The notes beneath the pieces are model-generated. The model did not search any database. It was not told the origin of the DNA and saw only the letters and a list, made by a program, of their open reading frames with translations. From NCBI GenBank assembly GCA_035760865.1, contig DASTSE010000052.1, positions 1 through 5,055 on the forward strand: a DNA stretch of 5,055 bases, written 5' to 3'. Both the position numbers and the translations under genes were made by a program. This document shows, piece after piece, positions 1 to 5,055 of this stretch. How positions within the stretch are numbered: position 1 is the stretch's first letter; the number at the start of each line of letters is the position of its first letter. This DNA comes from Dokdonella_A sp035760865 (GTDB lineage Bacteria > Pseudomonadota > Gammaproteobacteria > Xanthomonadales > Rhodanobacteraceae).

Positions 1-308
1 CCGCCGCCCGGCGTGATCTCGATGAGCGTGTCGCCGGCCTTGACGCCGAAGAACTCGAGCGTCTGCTTCGGATGGCGATACGGATCGCGCGCCTTGTTGG
101 CGGCCGAACGCCAGTCGCCGGCCAGCACGCCGTCGATCCTCGTGCCGAGCAGGTCGTTCGCGCTCTGCGGCGGCGTCGGCTGCGCGGGTTGGTCGGCCGG
201 GGCGGGCGCGGCGGGGGCCGGCGTGGAGGCGACCGGGACGGACGATTCGTTCGAGCCGCACGCGGCCAGGGCGAGTGCGAGCGGGATCAGGCAGGCGAGC
301 TTGTTCAT
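1..308 (-). CDS. Lipoprotein, predicted class I SAM-dependent methyltransferase (COG4798-like), N-terminal part
   Basis: The first 102 codons are seen; the gene continues past the left edge. The ATG at 308 is preceded by GAGGAATGCC, a good Shine-Dalgarno. The ATG five bases further upstream meets a stop at once, so this start is secure. The protein opens with MNKLACLIPLALALAACGS, a lipoprotein signal with lipobox L14-A-A-C17; Ser19 after Gly18 gives no inner-membrane retention signal, so outer-membrane anchoring is likely. Residues 22-46 form an Ala/Pro-rich linker. From residue 57 the text reads LAGDWRSAANKARDPYRHP, then LEFFGVKAGDTLIEITPGGG. This matches my memory of COG4798 predicted methyltransferases, in which the EI-x-PGGG stretch starts SAM-binding motif I. 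The catalytic domain lies mostly outside the window. Its substrate is unknown, and a periplasmic place is odd for a SAM-dependent enzyme. Family placement is fairly sure; activity is not. Confidence 0.85.
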   Translation of the reverse strand, partial: MNKLACLIPLALALAACGSNESSVPVASTPAPAAPAPADQPAQPTPPQSANDLLGTRIDGVLAGDWRSAANKARDPYRHPKQTLEFFGVKAGDTLIEITPGG

Positions 309-349
309 GGCATTCCTCGGTTCGGGCTGCGCGGTGTCTCGGGGGCGCG

Positions 350-358
350 AGGGTAGCA
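350..358 (-). promoter_or_regulatory. Candidate extended -10 promoter element for the lipoprotein gene
   Basis: On the minus strand these bases read TGCTACCCT, a TGn extension followed by a hexamer agreeing with TATAAT at positions 1, 2 and 6. It lies about 40 bases upstream of the ATG at 308, giving a 5' leader of roughly 35 bases. No -35 box is recognisable at the right distance (the bases read CGCGTC), so the call rests on the extended -10 alone. In the rest of the 309-505 divergent gap I see no convincing promoter for the plus-strand membrane peptide gene. Confidence 0.25.
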
Positions 359-505
359 CAGCGTTTCGCGACGACGCGGCCGTCCGGTCGCTGAATGCGC
401 TCGTTCGCGGGTCACTGCGCATTCACTCGCGCGGCGTCAACGTGGATCGCGCGACGACGCCGCAGCGCGGCGGCTCGCCCGGAATCCCACTGCAAGGAGA
501 ACCGC

Positions 506-673
506 ATGCTCCACTACGCCATCGTGTTCCTCGTGATCGCGCTCATCGCGGGCGTGCTCGGCTTCGGCGTCATCGCCGGTACCGCGGCGTCGATCGCGAA
601 GATCCTGTTCCTCGTCTTCCTCGTGCTGTTCGTCGTCTCGCTGGTCATGGGCCGGCGCGGGCCGGGCGTATAG
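506..673 (+). CDS. Small two-helix membrane protein, DUF1328 family (YtjA-like)
   Basis: A 55-residue protein starting at the ATG at 506, with the strong Shine-Dalgarno AAGGAG at 494-499 and six bases of spacing; it ends at TAG 671-673. The open frame extends upstream to 395 without a ribosome site, so 506 is the true start. The protein begins MLHYAIVFLVIALIAGVLGF and has two hydrophobic segments, about residues 4-26 and 30-48, joined by the small-residue stretch GVIAGTAASIAK. The tail MGRRGPGV is short and basic. Length (the family is about 53-60 residues), the MLHYAIVFLVIALIAGVLGFG start and the GTAASIAKILF centre are typical of DUF1328 (PF07043; E. coli YtjA). Members are inner-membrane peptides of unknown biochemical role. 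The gene stands alone, divergent from the lipoprotein gene and convergent with the secreted repeat protein gene. Confidence 0.93.
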   Translation: MLHYAIVFLVIALIAGVLGFGVIAGTAASIAKILFLVFLVLFVVSLVMGRRGPGV

Positions 674-693
674 CCGCGCGTGGCCGAGGGGGT

Positions 694-723
694 GATGCGC
701 GCCGCGGGAGCGCGGCGCGCATC
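694..723. terminator. Perfect GC-rich hairpin between convergent genes, likely bidirectional terminator
   Basis: GATGCGCGCCGCG at 694-706 pairs perfectly with CGCGGCGCGCATC at 711-723 around a GGAG loop, giving a 13-bp stem. It starts 20 bases after the plus-strand stop at 673 and ends 8 bases before the minus-strand stop at 734-732, filling the convergent gap. Neither strand has a T-run after the stem, so it is not a textbook intrinsic terminator. It may act as a T-less terminator, as a 3'-end protecting hairpin, or with Rho. Position and perfect pairing support the call; termination itself is inferred. Confidence 0.6.
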
Positions 724-731
724 GATGTCGC

Positions 732-2381
732 CTAGCCGTCGTAGCCGTCGCGAAAGATGCGATCGATCGGGTTCGACGGCGTCGCCATGAGCAACGCCGT
801 GCCGTAGCCGTTGACCGAGGCGGAGACGAGGATCGTGCCGTCGGCGCCGATCCACGAGTCGCCACCGCGGTCGTACTCGGCGGTACCTCCGCCACCTGCG
901 AGCGAGAAGGTGCTGACCGCCGCCTGCACGACGCCATTCGCGGTCGGTACCAGCGCGATGTCGCCCGCGCGCAGCACGCGCCTCGGCGCGGCGCCGCGCT
1001 TGAGCAGCCACAACGCATACTCGTTGTCGGGATTCGTGTACGCCTCGAGCACGATGTCGCCATTGGCGAGCACCGCGCTCGCGCGGAAGTTCGACCAGAC
1101 GCGATTGGCTTCGGGTGCATACGGCACGTCGGCACCGATGATCGCGACGGGCTCGGGCGCCTCGCCGGGGCGCACGCGGAACAGGCCGAGCGGGGATGCT
1201 CCGTCGCCGGTATGCAGGTTCGCTTCGAACGCGGCCCACTCGCCCGCCGCCGTGAGCGAATATTCGTCGATCGACGTGAACGTCGCATCCAGCCAGTGCG
1301 GCGAATAGGCGCCCGTGTCGCCGTTGAGTGCGAGCGGGCGATTGCCCGTCGCATCGTGATGGAACAGGCCGCTGAAGCTCGCTCCGCCGGACGCGAGCCG
1401 GCCGGTCGCGACGAAGAACACGCGTCCTGCGTCGGCGGGCTTGGGCGGACCGTAGAACGACGAGAAGTACGCCGTTTCGACGCCGAGTTCCGGGCCGAGT
1501 GCGCCCTCGGTCTCGTCGGCGGCGAGCGCGCGGGGCGCGCCGTCGCAGAGCTGGAAGATGCCTTCGCGCGAATTGCTCGTCGCCAGGCGCGCGTAGATCG
1601 CGCCTTCGGCACTGACCGCGAACGCACTCAACGATCCGCCCCAGTCGGCCGGGAACGAATCGCCGGCGACGAGGCCCGGCGACAAGGCCGGGTCGGTCGA
1701 ATCTTCGAGCGCGCACGGCTGGTTGCCGCTGCCGGGGACGTGCAACGCGACCAGATCGCGCGACGCGGTCGCCTGCGTCGTCACGGTCGCGACGAGCAGC
1801 ACGCGGCCGTCCGCGAGCATGCGGGCGCCGGCGAAGTCGGACGCGTCCTTGAAGCGCCACCCGGCACCCAATCCGGGGCCGAGCACGCCGTCGGTGAGCG
1901 CGCGTGCGATTTCCACGTTCTTCGTGCCGTCCCAGCGCCATACGCCCCGGCTCGACTGCGCATCGCCGAGTGCGGGGTCGCCCGCGCGCGCCGCGAACAC
2001 GCGCTGGCCGTCGGCGCCCGCCTCGCTCCAGCCGAGCACGTAGGAAAGGAACACATGGTTCTCCTCGCCGGCGCCGCGGCCCGGCCCGAGGGGGCCGGTG
2101 ACGCCCGCCTGCACGTAGCGCGACAGGACGCCGTTGCGGCGTGCCCAGTAGCCGCTGCTGCCGCTCGGCGAACTCACGCGCAGCCCGACCATGCCCGCGC
2201 CGGCGCTGCCGATCGACACATCCGAGAACGTGCGGTCGACACCGGCCGGCAGGTTCGGCGTGACGACGCTGCCGGATTGTCCGGCAACCGCGCGCCACGT
2301 CACGGCCTGCGCGCGCGCGAGCGGCGCGTGGACGAGGGCGACCGCGATGGCGGCGGCGACGGCGGATGAAGGGATCGACAT
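732..2381 (-). CDS. Exported repeat protein of unknown function with C-terminal IFRDGYDG tail
   Basis: A 549-residue protein. The ATG at 2381 has TGAGGAATGCAACC just upstream, so AGGA is eight bases away. A GTG at 2396 in the same frame would add MRNAT, but it overlaps this ribosome site. Residues 1-24 look like a Sec signal (hydrophobic AVAAAIAVALVHAPLA, A22-R-A24 cleavage site before QAVTW). From the ATG its n-region has no basic residue, which is the one point favouring the GTG. The mature part is a series of about eight degenerate units of 56-69 residues. Each has a turn such as GPLGPGRG, GVLGPGLG or GALGPELG, then a 'G(R/A/D)(V/I)xxxA' strand (DGRVLLVATV, AEGAIYARLAT, AGRVFFVATG, ANGDIVLEAYT), then a short 'xGLFxxxxG' strand. 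This suggests an all-beta, possibly propeller-like fold. Two cysteines, C223 and C279, could form a disulfide. The tail NPIDRIFRDGYDG resembles the 'IFxDGFE' ends of many secreted Xanthomonadales proteins. I recognise no enzyme motif. It is divergent from the kinase-regulator gene. Confidence 0.88.
   Translation of the reverse strand: MSIPSSAVAAAIAVALVHAPLARAQAVTWRAVAGQSGSVVTPNLPAGVDRTFSDVSIGSAGAGMVGLRVSSPSGSSGYWARRNGVLSRYVQAGVTGPLGPGRGAGEENHVFLSYVLGWSEAGADGQRVFAARAGDPALGDAQSSRGVWRWDGTKNVEIARALTDGVLGPGLGAGWRFKDASDFAGARMLADGRVLLVATVTTQATASRDLVALHVPGSGNQPCALEDSTDPALSPGLVAGDSFPADWGGSLSAFAVSAEGAIYARLATSNSREGIFQLCDGAPRALAADETEGALGPELGVETAYFSSFYGPPKPADAGRVFFVATGRLASGGASFSGLFHHDATGNRPLALNGDTGAYSPHWLDATFTSIDEYSLTAAGEWAAFEANLHTGDGASPLGLFRVRPGEAPEPVAIIGADVPYAPEANRVWSNFRASAVLANGDIVLEAYTNPDNEYALWLLKRGAAPRRVLRAGDIALVPTANGVVQAAVSTFSLAGGGGTAEYDRGGDSWIGADGTILVSASVNGYGTALLMATPSNPIDRIFRDGYDG
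936..2096 (-). repeat. Internal degenerate protein repeats in the exported protein
   Basis: Protein-level repeat, not a DNA repeat. The turn signatures occur at about residues 96 (GPLGPGRG), 165 (GVLGPGLG), 231 (PALSPGLV), 293 (GALGPELG), 357 (GAYSPHWL), 419 (VPYAPEAN) and, weakly, 475 (IALVPTAN). Successive spacings are 69, 66, 62, 64, 62 and 56 residues. A less clear unit precedes the first signature (residues 29-95), which gives about eight in all. The units agree in the turn, in a hydrophobic strand ending in A-x-(L/V/T/G), and in a following Gly-rich or 'LF/LW' strand. Confidence 0.65.
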
Positions 2382-2485
2382 GGTTGCATTCCTCACTCAG
2401 GGATTTTCGAGAGCGCGCAGACGCCCTGCCGACTGCATGCAGCCGGAGCGATGTCGTCGTGCGGGAGGCGCGGGGTGCGCGCGTC

Positions 2486-2495
2486 TATCATGTTA
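2486..2495. promoter_or_regulatory. Candidate symmetric -10 element serving both divergent genes
   Basis: Within the 233-bp gap between divergent genes, CTATCATGTTAG (2485-2496) is the one AT-rich pocket. On the plus strand it offers TATCAT (5 of 6 match to TATAAT); on the minus strand it offers TAACAT (4 of 6, with the key T1, A2 and T6). The 12-base near-palindrome matches at 10 of 12 positions. Leaders would be about 115 bases to the ATG at 2615 and about 100 bases to the ATG at 2381. No good -35 box is seen on either side, so this is a weak promoter call or an activator-dependent one. Confidence 0.3.
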
Positions 2496-2538
2496 GCGTA
2501 GGCGTTTGCGCACGAAGGCACGTCGACGTCATCGCTGC

Positions 2539-2556
2539 GGTAACGATTGGGTAACG
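2539..2556 (+). promoter_or_regulatory. GGTAACG direct repeat at 11-bp spacing, candidate OmpR/PhoB-type operator
   Basis: GGTAACG occurs at 2539-2545 and again at 2550-2556, exactly 11 bases from start to start, about one helical turn, with ATTG between. OmpR/PhoB winged-helix domains bind head-to-tail to direct repeats spaced 10-11 bp, and the gene beginning 58 bases downstream encodes such a domain. The second copy also sits in a near-palindrome, GGTAACGCGTTGCC (2550-2563). Use as an autoregulatory site is inferred. Confidence 0.35.
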
Positions 2557-2614
2557 CGTTGCCGCCGCGCGCGCCGGCGTCGTGCAAACCCGTGCCAGGC
2601 TTTGGATTTCCGCC

Positions 2615-5055
2615 ATGACCGACGCTGCCATCCCGCGCGAGCCACTCGCCTACCGCTACCGCTTCGGGACCGCCGAGTTCGACGAGGCGCGCTTCGAGCT
2701 GCGCGTGGCCGACCTGCCCGTCGAGGTCGAGCGACGTGCGCTCGACGTGCTCGGCTACCTGCTGCGCCATGCCGGCGAGGTGGTGACCAAGGAAGAGCTG
2801 CTGCGCGAGGTGTGGGCCGGTCGCGTGACCGTCGACAAGGTGCTGCCGAACGCGATCGCGAAACTGCGCCGCGCGCTCGGCGAGGCGAACGCGGAGCGGC
2901 TCGTGACGCAGGCGCGCGTCGGCTACCGGCTCGATGGCGACGTCGAGCGCATCGCGGTCGGCCGCCGCATCGACAGCCGGCTCGACCTCGCGCCGGGCAG
3001 GCCCGTGCCTGGGCGCCCGAACTTCACGCTGCGCCGCCCGCTCGGCGCGAACCGCGGCAGCGAGGTCTGGCTCGCCGAGCAGGCCAAGACGCACGTGCTG
3101 CGCGTGTACAAGTTCGGCGCGGACGGCGAGCGCCTGCGCTCGCTCAAGCGCGAGGCGACGCTCGCGCGCGTGCTGCGCGAGACCCTCGACGAGCGTGGCG
3201 GCTTCGTCGACATCATCGACTGGAATTTCGAGCAGCCGCCGTTCTTCCTCGAGTGCGAGTACGGCGGCGACAACCTGCTCGAGTGGGCCACGTCGTCGCT
3301 CGCCGCGACCGACGTCGACGCGCGGCTCGCGCTGTTCCTGCAGATTGCCGACGCGGTCGACGCGGCCCACGGCGTCGGCGTGCTGCACAAGGACCTCAAG
3401 CCCGCCAACGTACTCGTCGAAGATCGCGACGGCGCCCTGCACCTGCGCCTGACCGATTTCGGCAGCGGCCACCTCGTCGATCCCGAGCGCCTCGCCGAGC
3501 TCGGCATCACGCGACTCGGCCCCGCGACCGCGCACGACGTCACGACCGGCTCGACGGCGGGGACCGCACTGTACGTCGCGCCCGAGCTGTTCGCGGGCCA
3601 GGCGCCGACCGTGCGCAGCGACGTCTATGCGCTCGGCGTCATGCTCTACCAGCTGCTCGCGGGCGACCTCGCGCGGCCGATGGCGTCCGGCTGGGAGCGC
3701 GACATCGACGACGCGTTGCTGCGCGAGGACATCCGCCTCGCGACCGACGGCGAACCGCAGCGCCGCCTCGCGAGCGCCGGCGAACTTGCCGCGCGCCTGC
3801 GCCATCTGGGGGTGCGGCGGGCCGCGGCCGCCGCGTCGGCCGAGGCGGAGCGCCGTGTGCGCGAGGCGCGCGAGGCGCTCGCGCGCAGCCGCGCGCGGCG
3901 ACCGTTCGCGATCGCACTGGTCGGCGCGCTCGTGGCCGGCCTCGCCGGCGCACTCGGCCTGTGGATCGCGGCGACGCACGCGCGCGACGACGCCCGGCGC
4001 GAACTCGCGCGCGCGAACGCGATCAACCGCTTCCTCAACGAGGACCTCATCGGCCGCTCGAACCCGCTCGTGCTGTCGAAGGGCGGCGACGCCTCGCTCA
4101 AGGACGTCCTGCTCGGCGCGCGCGCGCGCATCGCGACGCGCTTCGCCGCGCAGCCGCTGACCGAGGCGTCGATCCGCACGAGCGTCGCGACGTTGCTCAA
4201 CATGATCGAGCGCCTGCCCGAGGCCGAGGACGAGGCGCGCCGCGCGCTCGCGCTGTACGAGCGCGAGGAGGGCGCGGCGAGCCTCGATGCGCTGAAGGCG
4301 CGCACGCTGCTCGCGCGCCTGCTCACGCGCACGGGCAAGTTCGACGCGTCGCTCGAACACCTGCGCGCGCTCGATCGACTGATCGGCGATTCGCAGGATC
4401 CCTACCTGCGCTACCTGCGCGCGTCGGCGTGGGGTATCTACGCGATGAACCGCGGCGACTACGCGAAGGCGCTGCCGGAGTACCGCACCGCGATCCCGCT
4501 GCTGCGCGCGACCGACCCCGACAACGTCACGTTGCGCGATTCGATGCGCATGGACCTCATCGGCGCACTGACCCAGACCGGCCATCTCGACGAGGCGCGC
4601 GCCGAGGGCGAGGACCTCATCGCCGAGGCGCGCGCGCGCGCCGACGACAACGGCCTCGTGATCGCGTTCGCCCAGGCTGCGGTCGCGCGCACGTACACGC
4701 AGGCCGGCGACCCGGCGAAGGCCGAGGAGCAACTGCTCGCCGCGCAGAAGACGATCGTCGAGCGCCTCGGCGAAGACCACACGCGCAACCTCATGGTGCT
4801 GAGCGACCTGTTCGACGTCGCGATGAAGCGGCGCGACTGGCCGCACGCGCTCGACTACGCGCGCCGCGTGCACGACGGCCTGGTCGCGAAGCTCGGCGTC
4901 GAGCACAACGTCGCGAGCGTCACGCTTGCGAACTGGGGCCAGGCGCTGTACGAATCGGGCGACGCCCTCGGCGCCGAAGCGAAGCTGCGCGCGGCCGCGG
5001 ACAAGCTCGCCGCGCAACTCGGCGCGGGCAATCCACAAAGCCAGATCGCCGCGTT
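2615..5055 (+). CDS. Membrane-bound winged-helix / Ser-Thr protein kinase / TPR regulator, C-terminus beyond the window
   Basis: Open from the ATG at 2615 to the right edge, 813 codons with no stop. The Shine-Dalgarno is weak (GGA, eight bases upstream); an in-frame GTG at 2582 has none. Residues 15-107 form an OmpR/PhoB-type winged helix: a short beta start (RFGTAEFDEARFELRV), then LDVLGYLLRHAGEVVTKEEL, then the recognition helix near VLPNAIAKLRRALG, and the wing ARVGYRLDG. Residues 137-395 are a Hanks-type kinase: Gly-loop LGANRGSEVWLA, likely ATP lysine K166 (RVYKF), helix-C E180, H258-K-D260-L-K-P-A-N265, D281-F-G, A322-P-E324, S335-D-V-Y-A-L-G341. All catalytic residues are present. A basic stretch (RARSRARR) precedes one membrane helix at 430-452, which puts the N-terminal domains in the cytoplasm and the rest in the periplasm. 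Residues 455-813 are helical with TPR-like units, for example KARTLLARLLTRTGKFDASLEHL and LRASAWGIYAMNRGDYAKALPEY. It probably senses through the TPRs and acts on DNA and protein targets; the ligand, DNA site and substrates are unknown. Confidence 0.93.
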   Translation, partial: MTDAAIPREPLAYRYRFGTAEFDEARFELRVADLPVEVERRALDVLGYLLRHAGEVVTKEELLREVWAGRVTVDKVLPNAIAKLRRALGEANAERLVTQARVGYRLDGDVERIAVGRRIDSRLDLAPGRPVPGRPNFTLRRPLGANRGSEVWLAEQAKTHVLRVYKFGADGERLRSLKREATLARVLRETLDERGGFVDIIDWNFEQPPFFLECEYGGDNLLEWATSSLAATDVDARLALFLQIADAVDAAHGVGVLHKDLKPANVLVEDRDGALHLRLTDFGSGHLVDPERLAELGITRLGPATAHDVTTGSTAGTALYVAPELFAGQAPTVRSDVYALGVMLYQLLAGDLARPMASGWERDIDDALLREDIRLATDGEPQRRLASAGELAARLRHLGVRRAAAAASAEAERRVREAREALARSRARRPFAIALVGALVAGLAGALGLWIAATHARDDARRELARANAINRFLNEDLIGRSNPLVLSKGGDASLKDVLLGARARIATRFAAQPLTEASIRTSVATLLNMIERLPEAEDEARRALALYEREEGAASLDALKARTLLARLLTRTGKFDASLEHLRALDRLIGDSQDPYLRYLRASAWGIYAMNRGDYAKALPEYRTAIPLLRATDPDNVTLRDSMRMDLIGALTQTGHLDEARAEGEDLIAEARARADDNGLVIAFAQAAVARTYTQAGDPAKAEEQLLAAQKTIVERLGEDHTRNLMVLSDLFDVAMKRRDWPHALDYARRVHDGLVAKLGVEHNVASVTLANWGQALYESGDALGAEAKLRAAADKLAAQLGAGNPQSQIAA

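Noticed and set aside
458..472. Small hairpin CGCCGC-AGC-GCGGCG upstream of the DUF1328 gene.
   Set aside because: A 6-bp GC stem is common at this base composition; no T-run and no leader peptide suggest attenuation.
395..505. Upstream extension of the DUF1328 frame to an ATG at 395.
   Set aside because: The added 37 residues are Arg/Ala-rich with no ribosome site, whereas ATG 506 has AAGGAG at ideal spacing and gives the normal family length.
13..735. A 240-codon plus-strand frame over the lipoprotein and DUF1328 genes.
   Set aside because: It is antisense to the lipoprotein gene and in a different frame from the well-supported DUF1328 gene, with no recognisable domain.
1212..2369. A 385-codon plus-strand frame, and the long minus-strand frames 437-1627 and 514-2298, across the secreted protein gene.
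   Set aside because: They are Arg/Ala-rich, low-information translations overlapping a frame with a signal peptide and regular repeats. The minus-strand ones also run through the DUF1328 gene and the hairpin.
2492..2509. Three tandem hexamers GTTAGC, GTAGGC, GTTTGC.
   Set aside because: Each pair agrees at only four or five of six positions, which is too weak to separate from chance; it overlaps the proposed -10 element.
2520..2529. Perfect 10-bp palindrome ACGTCGACGT in the divergent control region.
   Set aside because: A 10-bp palindrome is expected by chance about once per 1,000 positions, and more often in GC-biased DNA. Nothing else marks it as a site.
4116..4127. Alternating GC run (another at 4628-4641) that might suggest Z-DNA.
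   Set aside because: Both lie inside the kinase-regulator gene and are explained by Ala-Arg codons (GCG CGC) in GC-rich DNA.
2393..5038. An 881-codon open frame on the minus strand, opposite the whole kinase-regulator gene.
   Set aside because: It is exactly antisense to a gene with clear winged-helix, kinase and TPR domains. Its translation is dominated by Arg, Ala, Glu and Val with no domain, and it starts at a TTG with no ribosome site. High GC content removes stops from antisense frames, so this is a shadow.

Overview
The window is very GC-rich, with coding sequence that strongly prefers G or C at third codon positions. No mobile element, tRNA, rRNA or CRISPR array is visible. The mix of genes suggests a high-GC gammaproteobacterium of the Xanthomonadales/Lysobacterales (Lysobacter, Dokdonella or Rhodanobacter-like). 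The clues are a lipoprotein-type COG4798 methyltransferase, a DUF1328 membrane peptide, a secreted repeat protein ending in an 'IFRDG(F/Y)' tail, and a winged-helix/protein-kinase/TPR fusion. This placement is inference from gene content, not a database match.

Layout. (1) Positions 1-308, minus strand: the N-terminal 102 codons of a lipoprotein related to predicted class I SAM-dependent methyltransferases, running off the left edge. (2) Positions 309-505: a divergent intergenic region with one weak promoter candidate for the minus-strand gene. (3) Positions 506-673, plus strand: a 55-residue two-helix membrane protein (DUF1328/YtjA type) with a strong Shine-Dalgarno. (4) Positions 694-723: a perfect 13-bp hairpin in the gap between two convergent genes, a likely two-way transcription stop. 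(5) Positions 732-2381, minus strand: a 549-residue exported protein of unknown function built from about eight degenerate repeats of roughly 60 residues, with a short Xanthomonadales-like C-terminal tail. (6) Positions 2382-2614: a 233-bp divergent control region with an AT-rich near-palindrome that can be read as a -10 box on both strands, and a 7-bp direct repeat spaced exactly 11 bp. (7) Positions 2615-5055, plus strand: a large gene, open at the right edge (813 codons seen), with an OmpR/PhoB-type DNA-binding domain, a Ser/Thr protein kinase domain, one membrane helix and a presumably periplasmic TPR domain.

The most interesting part is the divergent pair (5)/(7). The fusion protein could sense outside the membrane through its TPR domain, signal by phosphorylation, and bind DNA, all in one chain. 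The tandem repeat upstream of its start has the spacing expected of a site for its own winged-helix domain, and the secreted repeat protein shares that control region. A working hypothesis is that the kinase-regulator controls itself and the secreted protein. The sequence is consistent with this but does not prove it.
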